From positions 1 to 64,000 of the forward strand of contig MNSZ01000047.1 in NCBI GenBank assembly GCA_001916715.1: DNA of 64,000 bases. The letters are read 5' to 3'. This document shows positions 42,646 to 51,768 of this stretch, piece by piece. The notes beneath the pieces were generated by a model. That model was not told where the DNA came from, did no database searches, and worked only from the letters and a program-made list of their open reading frames with translations. The position numbers were made by a program, and so were the translations under genes. Origin of the DNA: Firmicutes bacterium CAG:24053_14 (GTDB taxonomy: Bacteria; Bacillota; Clostridia; Oscillospirales; Oscillospiraceae). Numbering within the stretch: the first letter of the stretch is position 1; every line of letters begins with the position of its first letter.

Positions 42646-44381
42646 AACAGAAATTACAACACAAATACGCACTCAGCGAACAGGGTGCGAAGGACATGAT
42701 AAAGGCGTTCTGGGCCTGCACACTGGCGTATCTGGTTTTGATGTTCCCTGCCGGTATGCTGTACAGCTTCATCCGCGACCTGATGAACGGAACGCCGTTT
42801 ACCGGCGGCCGCGTTGCCTTCTATATCTGCGGTATAATCGTCTGCCTTGCGCTCGTCTGGCTGACAACGCTATTCCAGTACAACGCCACCTTCTTTGCCA
42901 CCTATAAGGAGAGCGGCGTGCGTCGTGTATCTCTGGCGGAGCACCTGCGAAAGCTGCCTTTGTCCTTCTTCGGCAGGCGCGACCTTGCGGATCTCACGAA
43001 CGCCGTCATGGACGACTGCGCAAGGATAGAGACAGCCTCCTCGCACTGGATACCGGAACTCGTCGGTTCCATCATCTCCACTACTATAATTGCCATATCC
43101 CTCTTCTTCTTCGACTGGCGGCTTGCCCTGGCCTCCTTGTGGGTGCTGCCCGTGTCGTTTCTCATCGTCGGCCTCTCTGCCCGAGTGCAGCAGTCCCTGG
43201 GCCGGAAGAACAACGACGCAAAGCTTGCCTGCGCCGACGGGATCCAGGAGTGCCTGGAGTCCATGCGCGACCTCAAGGCCAACAACTATGAGGGCGAATA
43301 CATGGTCGGTCTGAAGGGCAAGATTGCCTATGTGGAAAAGCGCACGATCCTCACGGAGCTGGGTGCGGCGGCCTTCTGCTCCAGCGCGCAAATGTTCCTG
43401 AAGCTGGGCATCGCCACCACGGCGCTTGTTGGTGGTGCGCTGCTCGTCAGTGGGCAGATAAGTGCCCTTACTTTCTTCATGTTCCTCCTGGTGATATCCC
43501 GCATATATGACCCACTGCAGGTGTCTTTGCAGAACCTGTTGGCCATCACCACCCTTGCGGTGCAGACCGAGCGCATGGATAAAATCCTGGAAACGCCGCT
43601 TCAGACCGGCGTGGAGCGGCTCACAAATAAAGGCTGTGATATCGTTTTTGACCACGTTGGCTTTGCGTATCACGAGACGGGTGAAAAGGTGCTCTACGAT
43701 GTGTCATTTACCGCTAAGCAGGGTGAGGTCACGGCGCTCATCGGTCCCTCCGGCGGCGGCAAGACCACCGTTTCCCGGCTGGCCGCCCGCTTTTGGGATA
43801 TAGATCAGGGAAAAATCACTGTGGGCGGTATGGATATATCCAAAATCGACCCGGAGACGCTGCTCTCCCTCTATTCCATCGTGTTCCAGGATGTGACGCT
43901 CTTTGACAACACGATTCTGGAAAATATACGTATCGGCAAAAAGGACGCCACAGACGAGGAGGTCATGGCTGCGGCGCGGCTTGCCAACTGTGAGGAATTC
44001 GTCGCAAAACTGCCCGACGGCTGGAACACCCGTATCGGTGAGAACGGATCCGAGCTCTCCGGCGGAGAGCGGCAGCGGATATCTATTGCACGCGCTTTTC
44101 TGAAGGACGCGCCTATTATCCTGTTGGATGAGGCCACGGCCAGCCTGGATGTGGACAATGAAACGCTCATTCAGGAATCTCTGTCACGCCTGATACAAAA
44201 CAAGACGGTACTGATCATTGCACACCGTATGAGGACGGTGGCCAGCGCCGACAAGATCGTCGTTCTGAAGGACGGACGCATTGCCGAAAGCGGCTCGCCC
44301 GATGAGCTGATGGCACAAAAAGGTATATATGCGCACATGCACCAGCTGCAAACACAATCTCAGAGCTGGGTCATGGCGTAA
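42642..44381 (+). CDS. ABC transporter subunit 2 (TMD-NBD fusion, exporter fold)
   Basis: A 579-residue partner of the previous gene: six-helix TMD, Walker A GPSGGGKTT (about 370), signature LSGGERQRISIARAF, Walker B ILLDEATASLD. ATG 42642 overlaps the upstream stop; the longer frame starts inside the previous gene. Its NBD is close to that of the ABC fragment at 63178-63999, suggesting two related transport systems in the region. Confidence 0.9.
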   Translation: MKQKLQHKYALSEQGAKDMIKAFWACTLAYLVLMFPAGMLYSFIRDLMNGTPFTGGRVAFYICGIIVCLALVWLTTLFQYNATFFATYKESGVRRVSLAEHLRKLPLSFFGRRDLADLTNAVMDDCARIETASSHWIPELVGSIISTTIIAISLFFFDWRLALASLWVLPVSFLIVGLSARVQQSLGRKNNDAKLACADGIQECLESMRDLKANNYEGEYMVGLKGKIAYVEKRTILTELGAAAFCSSAQMFLKLGIATTALVGGALLVSGQISALTFFMFLLVISRIYDPLQVSLQNLLAITTLAVQTERMDKILETPLQTGVERLTNKGCDIVFDHVGFAYHETGEKVLYDVSFTAKQGEVTALIGPSGGGKTTVSRLAARFWDIDQGKITVGGMDISKIDPETLLSLYSIVFQDVTLFDNTILENIRIGKKDATDEEVMAAARLANCEEFVAKLPDGWNTRIGENGSELSGGERQRISIARAFLKDAPIILLDEATASLDVDNETLIQESLSRLIQNKTVLIIAHRMRTVASADKIVVLKDGRIAESGSPDELMAQKGIYAHMHQLQTQSQSWVMA

Positions 44382-44408
44382 AAATGATGTGAAGAGAGGT
44401 AATCTAAA

Positions 44409-44993
44409 ATGAACACAGAAAAAAAGCTTAAAGGTAAAGACCTGATGAACATCGGCATTTTCAGCGCCATTATATTCATTATTGCAATGGCCATCGGTAT
44501 GCTGGGTTTTATCCCCATATTCATTCCGCTGTTGTCCATTATCGTCCCGCTTGTGGGCGGCATACCCTATATGCTGTATCTTACCCGGGCCAAAAAATTC
44601 GGAATGATTTGGATATTGTGCATTATTCAGGGGCTTATGCTGATGGTAACGGGCATGGGCATTTATCCGTTTATCTTTGGTATCGTATTTGGCCTGTTGG
44701 CAGACCTTGTATATAAAAGCGGTGGTTACCAGAGTGCAAAGAAGGGGATTTTGTCCTGCGGTTTGACCTTTATGGTGGTGTTCGGCTGTGAGCTTCCACT
44801 GTTTTTGGATATGGCAGGATACTTCTCTACCCGGCAGGACTTCGGTCAGGAGTATGTCGATGCATTAACTCGCCTAATGCCCACCTGGATGTGCCCGGTA
44901 TTGCTGGTGGCAACCTTCGTCTGCGGCATTTTGGGCGGACTGATTGGTAAGGCTCTGCTGAAAAAGCACTTCATCAAGGCGGGAATTGCCTGA
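44409..44993 (+). CDS. MptD-family ECF transporter S component
   Basis: A 194-residue membrane protein with five or six helices (NIGIFSAIIFIIAMAIGMLG, then PLLSIIVPLVGGIPYMLYLT), matching the MptD/Trep_Strep S-component family. S components bind the substrate; that of this family is unknown. Followed by coupled EcfT and EcfA genes. It has a homologous counterpart at 61982-62581. Confidence 0.82.
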   Translation: MNTEKKLKGKDLMNIGIFSAIIFIIAMAIGMLGFIPIFIPLLSIIVPLVGGIPYMLYLTRAKKFGMIWILCIIQGLMLMVTGMGIYPFIFGIVFGLLADLVYKSGGYQSAKKGILSCGLTFMVVFGCELPLFLDMAGYFSTRQDFGQEYVDALTRLMPTWMCPVLLVATFVCGILGGLIGKALLKKHFIKAGIA

Positions 44994-45736
44994 TGGCAAG
45001 GCAGGGGCTTTTTCAGGCCAACATAGAAAACCGTGGAATGCCCCTCGACCCCAGAACAAAGCTGCTGCTGCTCATCACAGTCATGACCTTTGTTCTGGGG
45101 GGAGCCGGCGGAGAGAATATGACCCTTGTCGTTCACGCTTTGTGTGTTATTCCTTTTCTGCTGCATTTAAGTGCAAAAAAATACCGCACAGCACTGCTTT
45201 ATCTGGTTCTCTACTGCGCTTCCTATGCGGCACATTTTTATGTGATGCCGCGCGCAAGCGGCCTGCCGGGTTATATCCTGCTGGCGATCTGTGCAATTGT
45301 AAACCGCTTTCTGCCGGGCATTATGATCGGAACTTATGTGTTTTCTACCACCACGGTCAGTGAGTTCATCGCCGCCATGCACCGGATGCACGTCACGGAA
45401 AAGTTGTCCATTCCGCTTTCGGTAATGTTTCGCTTCTTCCCCACTGTGGCGGAGGAGTTTCATGCCATAGGCGCCGCCATGAAAATGCGCGGCATCTCCT
45501 TCGGAGGAAAGAACTGGACCAAAATGCTGGAATACCGCCTGATACCGCTTCTGACCTGCTCTGTGCAGATCGGCAGTGAGCTTTCCGCCGCGGCACTGGC
45601 GCGGGGGCTTGGGAGCGACATAAAGCGCACGAATATCTGCAAAATAGGCTTTCACATTCAGGATTTGGCGGTGCTGCTGATCTGTCTTGTTCCCTTTGTG
45701 ATGCTGGTCCTTTCCTGGTTGGGGGTGATGCGGTGA
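44993..45736 (+). CDS. EcfT energy-coupling transmembrane protein
   Basis: A 247-residue EcfT with several helices and the coupling motif ALARGLGSDIKRTN near the C-terminus (Ala-Arg-Gly box). ATG overlaps the S-component stop (TGATG). It links the S component to the ATPases. Confidence 0.85.
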   Translation: MARQGLFQANIENRGMPLDPRTKLLLLITVMTFVLGGAGGENMTLVVHALCVIPFLLHLSAKKYRTALLYLVLYCASYAAHFYVMPRASGLPGYILLAICAIVNRFLPGIMIGTYVFSTTTVSEFIAAMHRMHVTEKLSIPLSVMFRFFPTVAEEFHAIGAAMKMRGISFGGKNWTKMLEYRLIPLLTCSVQIGSELSAAALARGLGSDIKRTNICKIGFHIQDLAVLLICLVPFVMLVLSWLGVMR

Positions 45737-47196
45737 TCGAATTGAAAGACCTTAGTTTCCGCTACACCAACGGAGCGGACGGGATTCTGTCCCATATAGA
45801 TCTGACGATACCCGATGGGCAGTGCGTTTTGCTCTGCGGGGAATCGGGCTGTGGAAAGACAACGCTGTGCCGCATGATAAACGGACTTGCTCCCCATTTT
45901 TATGAGGGGACAGTGGATGGCGAGATCCGTGTCGATGGACTGCACCCCAACCGGGAGGAGCTGTACATAACGGCGCGAAAGGTCGGCAGCGTATTTCAGA
46001 ATCCCCGCAGTCAGTTTTTCTGCGTGGATACCATCAGTGAGCTGGCCTTCGGCTGTGAAAATCAGGGACTTCCGGAGGATGTTGTATCCGGGAGAATCGC
46101 AGAGGTGACCCGGCAGCTTCATATTGAGCCGCTTCTTGACCGAAATATATTTGACCTTTCAGGGGGTGAGAAGCAGAAGATTGCCTGTGCCTCTGTGGCG
46201 GCGGTGTATCCGGATGTGTTCGTGCTGGATGAGCCCACCTCCAATCTGGACATAGATGCCGTGGATGATCTGAAACAGACACTGCTGTTCTGGAAGTCGC
46301 AGGGCAAGACCATCATCATCGCCGAGCATCGCCTTTATTGGCTGGCGGATATCTGCGACAGAGTTGTTTATATGCGCGGCGGGCGCGTTGAAAGGGATAT
46401 GCCGATGGAGGACTTCCGTGCGCTCCCTGCTGCGGAGATAAGTAGCCTGGGCCTGCGGACGCTCTCTCTTGACAGCCTTAGCTTTTCCACATCTGCGCGC
46501 AGCGGCTCGGATTCCCTTGTGCTGAAGGATTTCAAATACAGCTATGGTGAAAATCCCGCAATGGATATATCTGAACTTGAACTGCCGGAAAATGCGGTGA
46601 TTGCGCTGATTGGGCACAACGGCGCAGGAAAATCTACGCTCTCCCGATGCTTGTGTGGCCTGGAAAGGCGGTTTCGCGGGACTGTTGTGCTGGACGGGCA
46701 GAAACTGGGACGGCGCCAACTGCTGAAAAAGAGCTATATGGTCATGCAGGACGTCAATCATCAGCTGTTCTGTGAGACGGTGGACGATGAGGTCAGGCTT
46801 GGCATGGTGGAGGATAACGCAGACATTGTGCAGCAGATCCTGGAACAGATGGATCTGAGCGAATATACGGACCGCCACCCCATGTCCCTTTCGGGAGGGC
46901 AGAAACAGCGCGTGGCAGTTGCATCTGCGATTCTTGCAGAGAAGGAGCTTCTGATATTTGACGAACCGACCAGCGGCCTGGATTATCATCATATGGAGCA
47001 GACCGCACAGCTTATCTCGGCGCAGATGGGGAAAAAGACTTGCCTGATCGTTACGCACGATCCAGAACTCATTGCCCTGTGCTGCAGCTTTGTCATCCAC
47101 ATGGAAGCGGGGACGGTGTCGGACGCCTACGCACTGAATGCCGAGGGCATGAGGAAACTGCTGGCTTTCTTTCAGCGAAAAAGTGGGAGAACTTAA
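45733..47196 (+). CDS. double ECF ATPase (EcfA-EcfA' fusion)
   Basis: A 487-residue protein with two NBDs in tandem. NBD1 has Walker A GESGCGKTT (36-44) and LSGGEKQKIACAS. NBD2 has GHNGAGKST (about 292) and LSGGQKQRVAVAS. GTG start overlapping the EcfT stop. A similarly built double ATPase is encoded at 59890-61290. No terminator was found immediately downstream. Confidence 0.9.
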   Translation: MIELKDLSFRYTNGADGILSHIDLTIPDGQCVLLCGESGCGKTTLCRMINGLAPHFYEGTVDGEIRVDGLHPNREELYITARKVGSVFQNPRSQFFCVDTISELAFGCENQGLPEDVVSGRIAEVTRQLHIEPLLDRNIFDLSGGEKQKIACASVAAVYPDVFVLDEPTSNLDIDAVDDLKQTLLFWKSQGKTIIIAEHRLYWLADICDRVVYMRGGRVERDMPMEDFRALPAAEISSLGLRTLSLDSLSFSTSARSGSDSLVLKDFKYSYGENPAMDISELELPENAVIALIGHNGAGKSTLSRCLCGLERRFRGTVVLDGQKLGRRQLLKKSYMVMQDVNHQLFCETVDDEVRLGMVEDNADIVQQILEQMDLSEYTDRHPMSLSGGQKQRVAVASAILAEKELLIFDEPTSGLDYHHMEQTAQLISAQMGKKTCLIVTHDPELIALCCSFVIHMEAGTVSDAYALNAEGMRKLLAFFQRKSGRT

Positions 47197-47687
47197 GCAT
47201 ATATTCATTCGCCAAAAACGGATTGAGCCTTTCACAAAAAATGCTATAAAAAGGACACTTCGGTTTTCCGCCGCTTTCTGGCAGGCCTTCTCCGCTCCGT
47301 TGGCTGTGTTCCCTTCAAACAGGACGGCTAATTTCTTAAAGGTTGGGCGATCCTTTCAGGAACCAACACGCCGCAGGCCATTCAAATGGCATTTCGTCCG
47401 TGAGCCGCACGGCAGGTATTGCGTGATGGTATTCATGCGCTTTTCGTAAACAGCCTTAATGGGATGGTCGGCGACAAGCTCACGATCCCTTGTAGAAACT
47501 GTCTTTAATCATATCCTGACCTACTATTTCCAAGGCATGGATATGGGCGTGCTGCAAAGATGGAAAAGCGAACCGAGCTGCTCTACTCCGGCACCCAGGA
47601 CATCCATATCATACGGAAATAAACAGGAAACGCCTACGGGGCGGATGCGGGAAACTTTCCCGCATACGCCCCGTAGATTTTGCAGCG
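47197..47687. other. intergenic/degraded region between AraC-ECF and tailoring operons
   Basis: No intact gene is supported. Frames at 47183-47449 and 47459-47809 lack ribosome sites and recognisable domains. The region ends in a long hairpin (47634-47676). It may be the junction between cassettes with different base composition. Confidence 0.45.
47634..47676. repeat. long GC-rich hairpin at the end of the tailoring operon
   Basis: An imperfect stem of about 19 bp (47634-47653 with 47657-47676, one mismatch), loop 3 nt. It lies just past the last minus-strand gene fragment. T-tracts are poor on both strands, so it may be a terminator with protein help, or a REP-like element. Confidence 0.6.
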
Positions 47688-47909
47688 TTATTTTCCAAAG
47701 AAGTAAAACAATGCGGCGAACGCCAGTGCCAGTGCGGGAATGTCGCTGTCCAGCAAGAAGTGGGCGCACTTCCCGGCGTGCTCCGTGCCGCCCTCGCTGC
47801 CGAACATGACGATGACGGCCTTGTCCGTCCTGTCAGGGACAGGGTACAGGACGCCGTCCCATGTCTGCTCCGCAATTTTCTGCGGTTTCATCGTTACGCT
47901 GACCGACAT
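47688..47909 (-). pseudogene. truncated acyl-hydrolase-like (BAAT/DLH type) fragment
   Basis: A 73-residue frame reading DGVLYPVPDRTDKAVIVMFG and SEGGTEHAGKCAHFLLDSDI, the N-terminal beta-strand region of alpha/beta hydrolases of the BAAT C-terminal/dienelactone type. It stops after FAALFYFFGK, before the nucleophile, so it is a 5' fragment. It starts three bases after the ATC-hydrolase stop with GGGAG upstream, so it was the last gene of the operon. Confidence 0.55.
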
Positions 47910-47911
47910 AT

Positions 47912-48514
47912 TTAATTCTCCCGTCTCAGCCGGAAGTCGCAGAGGTAACCACCCGTTCCCAGTGTCTGGGTGCGGATAAAGCGGATGCCCGGCAGGGAGC
48001 CATAGGCGTATTCATCGCTTTTGCAGAAAATGTGGGCCAGCTACGGACAGCCCAGCACCGTGCAGAGATCCCAATAGGGGCATTTGATGATGTTGAACGC
48101 CAGTTCACGGCTGCTGTCCGTCAGAAATTCCTGCCCAAAGCCGGACTTCTCCCCGAAGCCGCTTTTCGCACCCTTTGAGAACAGCTTCAGAAAGACGCCC
48201 TTCATACCCGGCAGCGACACAAGCCTTGCATATGTCTTGCCCACCCTGGCGGCCCGCTGGGCCATGCCCTGCTCCATGATCTCCATGGCCCGTTCCGGGC
48301 AGCTTTCCAGCAGGGCGCGATAGACGGCGATCGCCGGGAAAATGACCCCGTCCGTATGGGCTGCGACCTTCGGCGGCAGATCGGGATAAGCCGCCAAAAG
48401 CTTTTGATAGCCGCTTCTTGCCTGATCCCAAATGAGGGCAGTCTCCTGCGGCGTGAACTGGCGCTCGATCTCGCTTTGGTATGCGGCTGCGTATTTGCTC
48501 TTGTCCAATTCCAT
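47912..48514 (-). pseudogene. ATC-hydrolase-like protein interrupted by an in-frame TAG
   Basis: A 200-codon gene of the L-2-amino-thiazoline-4-carboxylate hydrolase family (PF14196-like). The first 157 codons end CTVLGCP-TAG (48041-48043), and the same frame continues LAHIFCKSDEYAYGSLPG to TQTLGTGGYLCDF and TAA. The paralogue at 62565-63197 has Glu at the TAG position (GMPELAPIFCESDD), so GAG to TAG is the simplest history. Family members hydrolyse thiazoline carboxylates or act elsewhere. The start ATG follows GGAGGT. Confidence 0.7.
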
Positions 48515-48551
48515 ACATTATACCTCCTTGACCCGGTCTGACGGCTGCGAT

Positions 48552-49046
48552 CTACCGCACCACCACCAGAAGCCCGACGATCAGGCCGGTGACGGTGCCG
48601 TACAGCAGGCCGGGGAACAGCGCCCCCCGCAGATGAAACCACTTCTGGGCATATGCTTTGTCCATGTGCTCGGTGCCCGGCAGGCGGAACATCCTCAGCC
48701 GGGCGAACAGCACCCAATCCAGAAAGAAGGTGTCCCAGGCCAACACCACCACGAACAGGCCTGCGGCGAAGAGAAATCCCTCCCAAAAGCTCTGCGCTCC
48801 CGCGATGACGGCCCCGGCGGTCAGGATGGCGGCAAACAGCAGCAGCGCGGAGGATTTGATCAAAATGGTGCGCTTGCTGGTGGGCGCTGCCTCGATGCGG
48901 GGGTGGGTCTTGAAGTATTCCTCCTGGATCTCCGGCGGATAGTTGTGGATGCCGGCGACCGGATTTTTTATGGTGGGGATCAGCACCATCCCGGTGAACA
49001 GGGCGATAAAGGCCAGGGCCTCAATAGCAATAATGTTTAAGCTCAT
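48552..49046 (-). CDS. membrane protein, tailoring-operon paralogue 1
   Basis: A 164-residue protein with four predicted helices (IIAIEALAFIALFTGMVLIP, SSALLLFAAILTAGAVIAG and two C-terminal ones) and the family motif D-T-F-F-L-D...R-L-P-G-T-E-H (VLAWDTFFLDWVLF, then RLPGTEHMDKAYAQKWFH). Two further copies of this protein type lie at 49840-50337 and 53788-54282. No known family was recognised. It is coupled to the hydrolase upstream. Confidence 0.6.
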   Translation of the reverse strand: MSLNIIAIEALAFIALFTGMVLIPTIKNPVAGIHNYPPEIQEEYFKTHPRIEAAPTSKRTILIKSSALLLFAAILTAGAVIAGAQSFWEGFLFAAGLFVVVLAWDTFFLDWVLFARLRMFRLPGTEHMDKAYAQKWFHLRGALFPGLLYGTVTGLIVGLLVVVR

Positions 49047-49810
49047 CATGTTTCCTCCGGCCCGGCGGAGCGGGCAAAACGGTCTGCAAATTCCTTCGGG
49101 TGGGTGCAGACCAGCTCTGCGTGGGCCACGCCTGGAATTTCCTCAAATTGCACATCGGAGATGTGGCGCGCCATATATTGAATGTCCAGCTTCCGCTCTC
49201 GCTTTTCCTCGCTGCCGTACCAATAGGCGATGCGAGTATCCAAAGCGGGGAAGGGCGTGGGCATGGTGTAGTTGTCGGTGGAGTCATAAGCCCGCCAAAT
49301 GCCCCGCACCGGCATGTGCCGCAAAAGCCGGAACATCTCATCCACCATCTCAGGCGCGTAGCGGCCGGGCGGGAATGCCAGAGCCAGCAGCCGCCGGCTG
49401 CTGCGCCCCAGCAGGGTCATGACCAGATCCTTAAGCAGGATGAAACGGGTCACGAGCCATGGCAATTCATAGGGGGTGATACCGCCGTCGATAACGGCAT
49501 ACTGAAAGTGGACGCGGTTGTCCGCCAGCATTCGCAGGGCCAGCGCCCCGCCCATGGACAGGCCATAGACACAGAATACGTCGCGAAAACGCCGGCCCAG
49601 CAGCTCGTCCTCCAGCCGGGCGGCGATCTCCTCGACGGAGGTAAACTCGCTGCCGTCCGCCTGGTCGTGGCCGGGCACGGTGACGGCGAGGACATGGAAA
49701 TTCCTCGCCAAAAGCCCGATACTGGGCCAAAACATCCGCCAGGACATGGCTAGGCCGTGGATCATGACGACAATCTGTTTGTTTTCACAGCCAAATTCGT
49801 CGATGCGCAT
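49046..49810 (-). CDS. alpha/beta hydrolase 1
   Basis: A 254-residue alpha/beta-hydrolase-fold protein: oxyanion region IVVMIHGLAMSW, nucleophile elbow GLSMGG (Ser about 87), and a catalytic His in VAHAELVC. Its paralogue at 50351 is about 40% alike by eye (ITPYELPWLVTRFILLKDL against ITPYQLPWLLTRLILLRDF). Both may act on a small ester or thioester substrate. It overlaps the membrane protein downstream. Confidence 0.82.
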   Translation of the reverse strand: MRIDEFGCENKQIVVMIHGLAMSWRMFWPSIGLLARNFHVLAVTVPGHDQADGSEFTSVEEIAARLEDELLGRRFRDVFCVYGLSMGGALALRMLADNRVHFQYAVIDGGITPYELPWLVTRFILLKDLVMTLLGRSSRRLLALAFPPGRYAPEMVDEMFRLLRHMPVRGIWRAYDSTDNYTMPTPFPALDTRIAYWYGSEEKRERKLDIQYMARHISDVQFEEIPGVAHAELVCTHPKEFADRFARSAGPEET

Positions 49811-49839
49811 CTTTCATCCCCATTTCTGTGAGTACCGTT

Positions 49840-50337
49840 TTACCTGACCCAGACGCCGACCCCTGCGCAGATAAGACCCACCAGAGGGCAAATGACCAGT
49901 GGCCACAGCACCCAATGCTCCGGGATAGCCAATGTCAGCATCCATTTCTTTGTGTTCCAGGCCTCGCAGTGCTCCGTGCCGGGGATCATGATGCGCGCTT
50001 TCATCCTGGAACGGAACAGAAAGTCCAGACCGAAAAAATCTCCCAGATCAATAAACATCATCTCTATGTACGCCGTCCAGAACAGGTTCCAAAAGCCATT
50101 TATACCGGCAAAGTACGAGCTGAGGATGGCATAGACGATGAGCAGGATGTACAGTGGATAAATGGTCAGCACCAGGGTTTTGACCTCCCGCTTTGTCCTT
50201 TTCGGCGCTGCCTTCCGGATCTCAGGGGGCAGCATCTGGGAAAAGGAGCCGGGGCAGTTCAGCCAGGCGAGAGCGATAACAGAGTTGAACACTGCGCACA
50301 TCACGGCGCCGTCTAATATGGTCCTGGGCCAATTCAT
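49840..50337 (-). CDS. membrane protein, tailoring-operon paralogue 2
   Basis: A 165-residue protein with four helices and the motif FIDLGDFFGLDFLFRSRMKA then IMIPGTEHCEAW. It shares MNWxRxILD at the N-terminus with the copy at 53788 and the D-FF-LD...PGTE block with the copy at 48552. ATG follows AGGAGG, which overlaps the TAG stop of the upstream hydrolase. Confidence 0.6.
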   Translation of the reverse strand: MNWPRTILDGAVMCAVFNSVIALAWLNCPGSFSQMLPPEIRKAAPKRTKREVKTLVLTIYPLYILLIVYAILSSYFAGINGFWNLFWTAYIEMMFIDLGDFFGLDFLFRSRMKARIMIPGTEHCEAWNTKKWMLTLAIPEHWVLWPLVICPLVGLICAGVGVWVR

Positions 50338-50350
50338 ATGGGAACGCCTC

Positions 50351-51118
50351 CTATTTTGTGTCCGGGGACAGGGTCTGGGTCAGCAGCTCCGCAAACAGCT
50401 GCGGCTTGAGGGTGGCCAGCCCTCCGTGTCCAAGGCCGGGGATCTTTTGGAAGGTACAGCCGGGAACATTCTCTTTGATGTACCGGATGTCCCACTTGCG
50501 GGCCTTTTCCTCGTGCTCGGCGTACCAGTAATGCAGTTGGCTCTCCAGCTTCGGTACGGGCTTCGGCATTTTATAATTGTTGCAGGAGTCAAAGGTGCGC
50601 CAGAGGGTCCTGCAGCTGCAATGGCGCAGGACTTCCGCAATATACTTCATATCCTCCGGGGAGTAATCGTCAGTAGAGAACGCCTTGGCGATGAGTCTTT
50701 CCCCGCCCAGCTTGCCTATGGCCAGCAGGGCAAAATCCCGCAGCAGGATCAGCCGGGTCAATAGCCACGGCAGCTGATAAGGGGTGATGGCTCCGTCCAG
50801 GATGGTGTGGTCTATCCTGACCCGCCCATCAACCGCCATCCGCAGGGCGATGGAGCCGCCCATGGAGCAGCCGTAGGTGGCCTTGAGCCGTGGGCAGCCG
50901 TGTCCCAGACACCACGCGGCGAGCTTTTCCGCGATCCCCTCTACGCTTGTGAAGTCGCCCGGCTGCTCGAAATCGTAACCCGGCAGGGCCGGGACGATCA
51001 GATGGTATCGATCCTCCAGCAGGGGGATCACATACTCAAAGTAATCCCACTTGACCACAGACGGATGGATGAGCAGCATAGCGTCCTTGTTCTCTTTCCC
51101 GAATTCATGGACCGTCAT
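50351..51118 (-). CDS. alpha/beta hydrolase 2
   Basis: A 255-residue paralogue of the 49046 gene: AMLLIHPSVVKWDYFEYVIP replaces the usual HG, nucleophile elbow GCSMGG (about 89), His in GLGHGGLA. The missing HG dipeptide (HP here) may alter the oxyanion hole. ATG has GGGAG and overlaps the methyltransferase upstream. Its stop is a normal TAG. Confidence 0.8.
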   Translation of the reverse strand: MTVHEFGKENKDAMLLIHPSVVKWDYFEYVIPLLEDRYHLIVPALPGYDFEQPGDFTSVEGIAEKLAAWCLGHGCPRLKATYGCSMGGSIALRMAVDGRVRIDHTILDGAITPYQLPWLLTRLILLRDFALLAIGKLGGERLIAKAFSTDDYSPEDMKYIAEVLRHCSCRTLWRTFDSCNNYKMPKPVPKLESQLHYWYAEHEEKARKWDIRYIKENVPGCTFQKIPGLGHGGLATLKPQLFAELLTQTLSPDTK

Positions 51119-51731
51119 GGCCGTTCTCCCTTGCGACTAAAATGCATTCGTACAGCGGGCAGCCCTTTACGAACTGCGCGCGCTCCACCTGATAGCCATA
51201 GGCCTGCACAAATGCGGCAAGCTCCGCCGCCGTCCATTTATGAAAGGTGCGGAAACCCGCCTTTTCAGCGATCCAGATGGGAAATCTGCTGTAGCCAGGC
51301 TCGTAGACAAAGGTGGGCGCGACGAGCAGCCCGCCCGCCTTCAGCACCCGGCGGATCTCAGCCAATGCGGCTTCGGGCTCGGGCATGATGTGCAGCGCAT
51401 TGGCAATGATAACGGCGTCAAAGGCGCTGTCGGGGAAAGGCAAAGCCGTGGCATCCGCCACCTGATAGGACACATTAGCGGCGGAGAAATGTTTCTGCGC
51501 CGCCGCCACCATATTGGGCGCATAGTCGGTGGCAATCCATTCCCTGACGTTGCCCGACAGCCTGCGGGTCATCTGGGCCGTACCGCAGGCCAACTCCAGC
51601 GCCCTCATCTCGCTTGTGAGGACAGGTTTGATTTGCTCTGCAATGGCGTCATAGGCGCTCTCGTTGCGTTTCATGAACAATGCATAGATCCTTGCGAAAC
51701 GATCCCAAAACGTTTGATTGACCTTGCTCAC
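51105..51731 (-). CDS. class I SAM-dependent methyltransferase 1
   Basis: A 208-residue methyltransferase of the UbiE/Methyltransf_11 type: motif I ALELACGTAQMTRRL, acidic loop IATDYAPNMV, motif II VADATALPFPDSAFDAVIIA, then RRVLKAGGLLVAPTF. GTG start after a G-rich site. The substrate is unknown; small-molecule O- or N-methylation is typical. Confidence 0.85.
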   Translation of the reverse strand: MSKVNQTFWDRFARIYALFMKRNESAYDAIAEQIKPVLTSEMRALELACGTAQMTRRLSGNVREWIATDYAPNMVAAAQKHFSAANVSYQVADATALPFPDSAFDAVIIANALHIMPEPEAALAEIRRVLKAGGLLVAPTFVYEPGYSRFPIWIAEKAGFRTFHKWTAAELAAFVQAYGYQVERAQFVKGCPLYECILVARENGHDGP

Positions 51732-51768
51732 AGTTTAGTATCCCCCCCCTCGTTTACATGACCGTCCC

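Noticed and set aside
47183..47809. Plus-strand frames in the ECF/tailoring junction
   Set aside because: No ribosome sites, no domain; the second is partly antisense to the hydrolase fragment and crosses the long hairpin.
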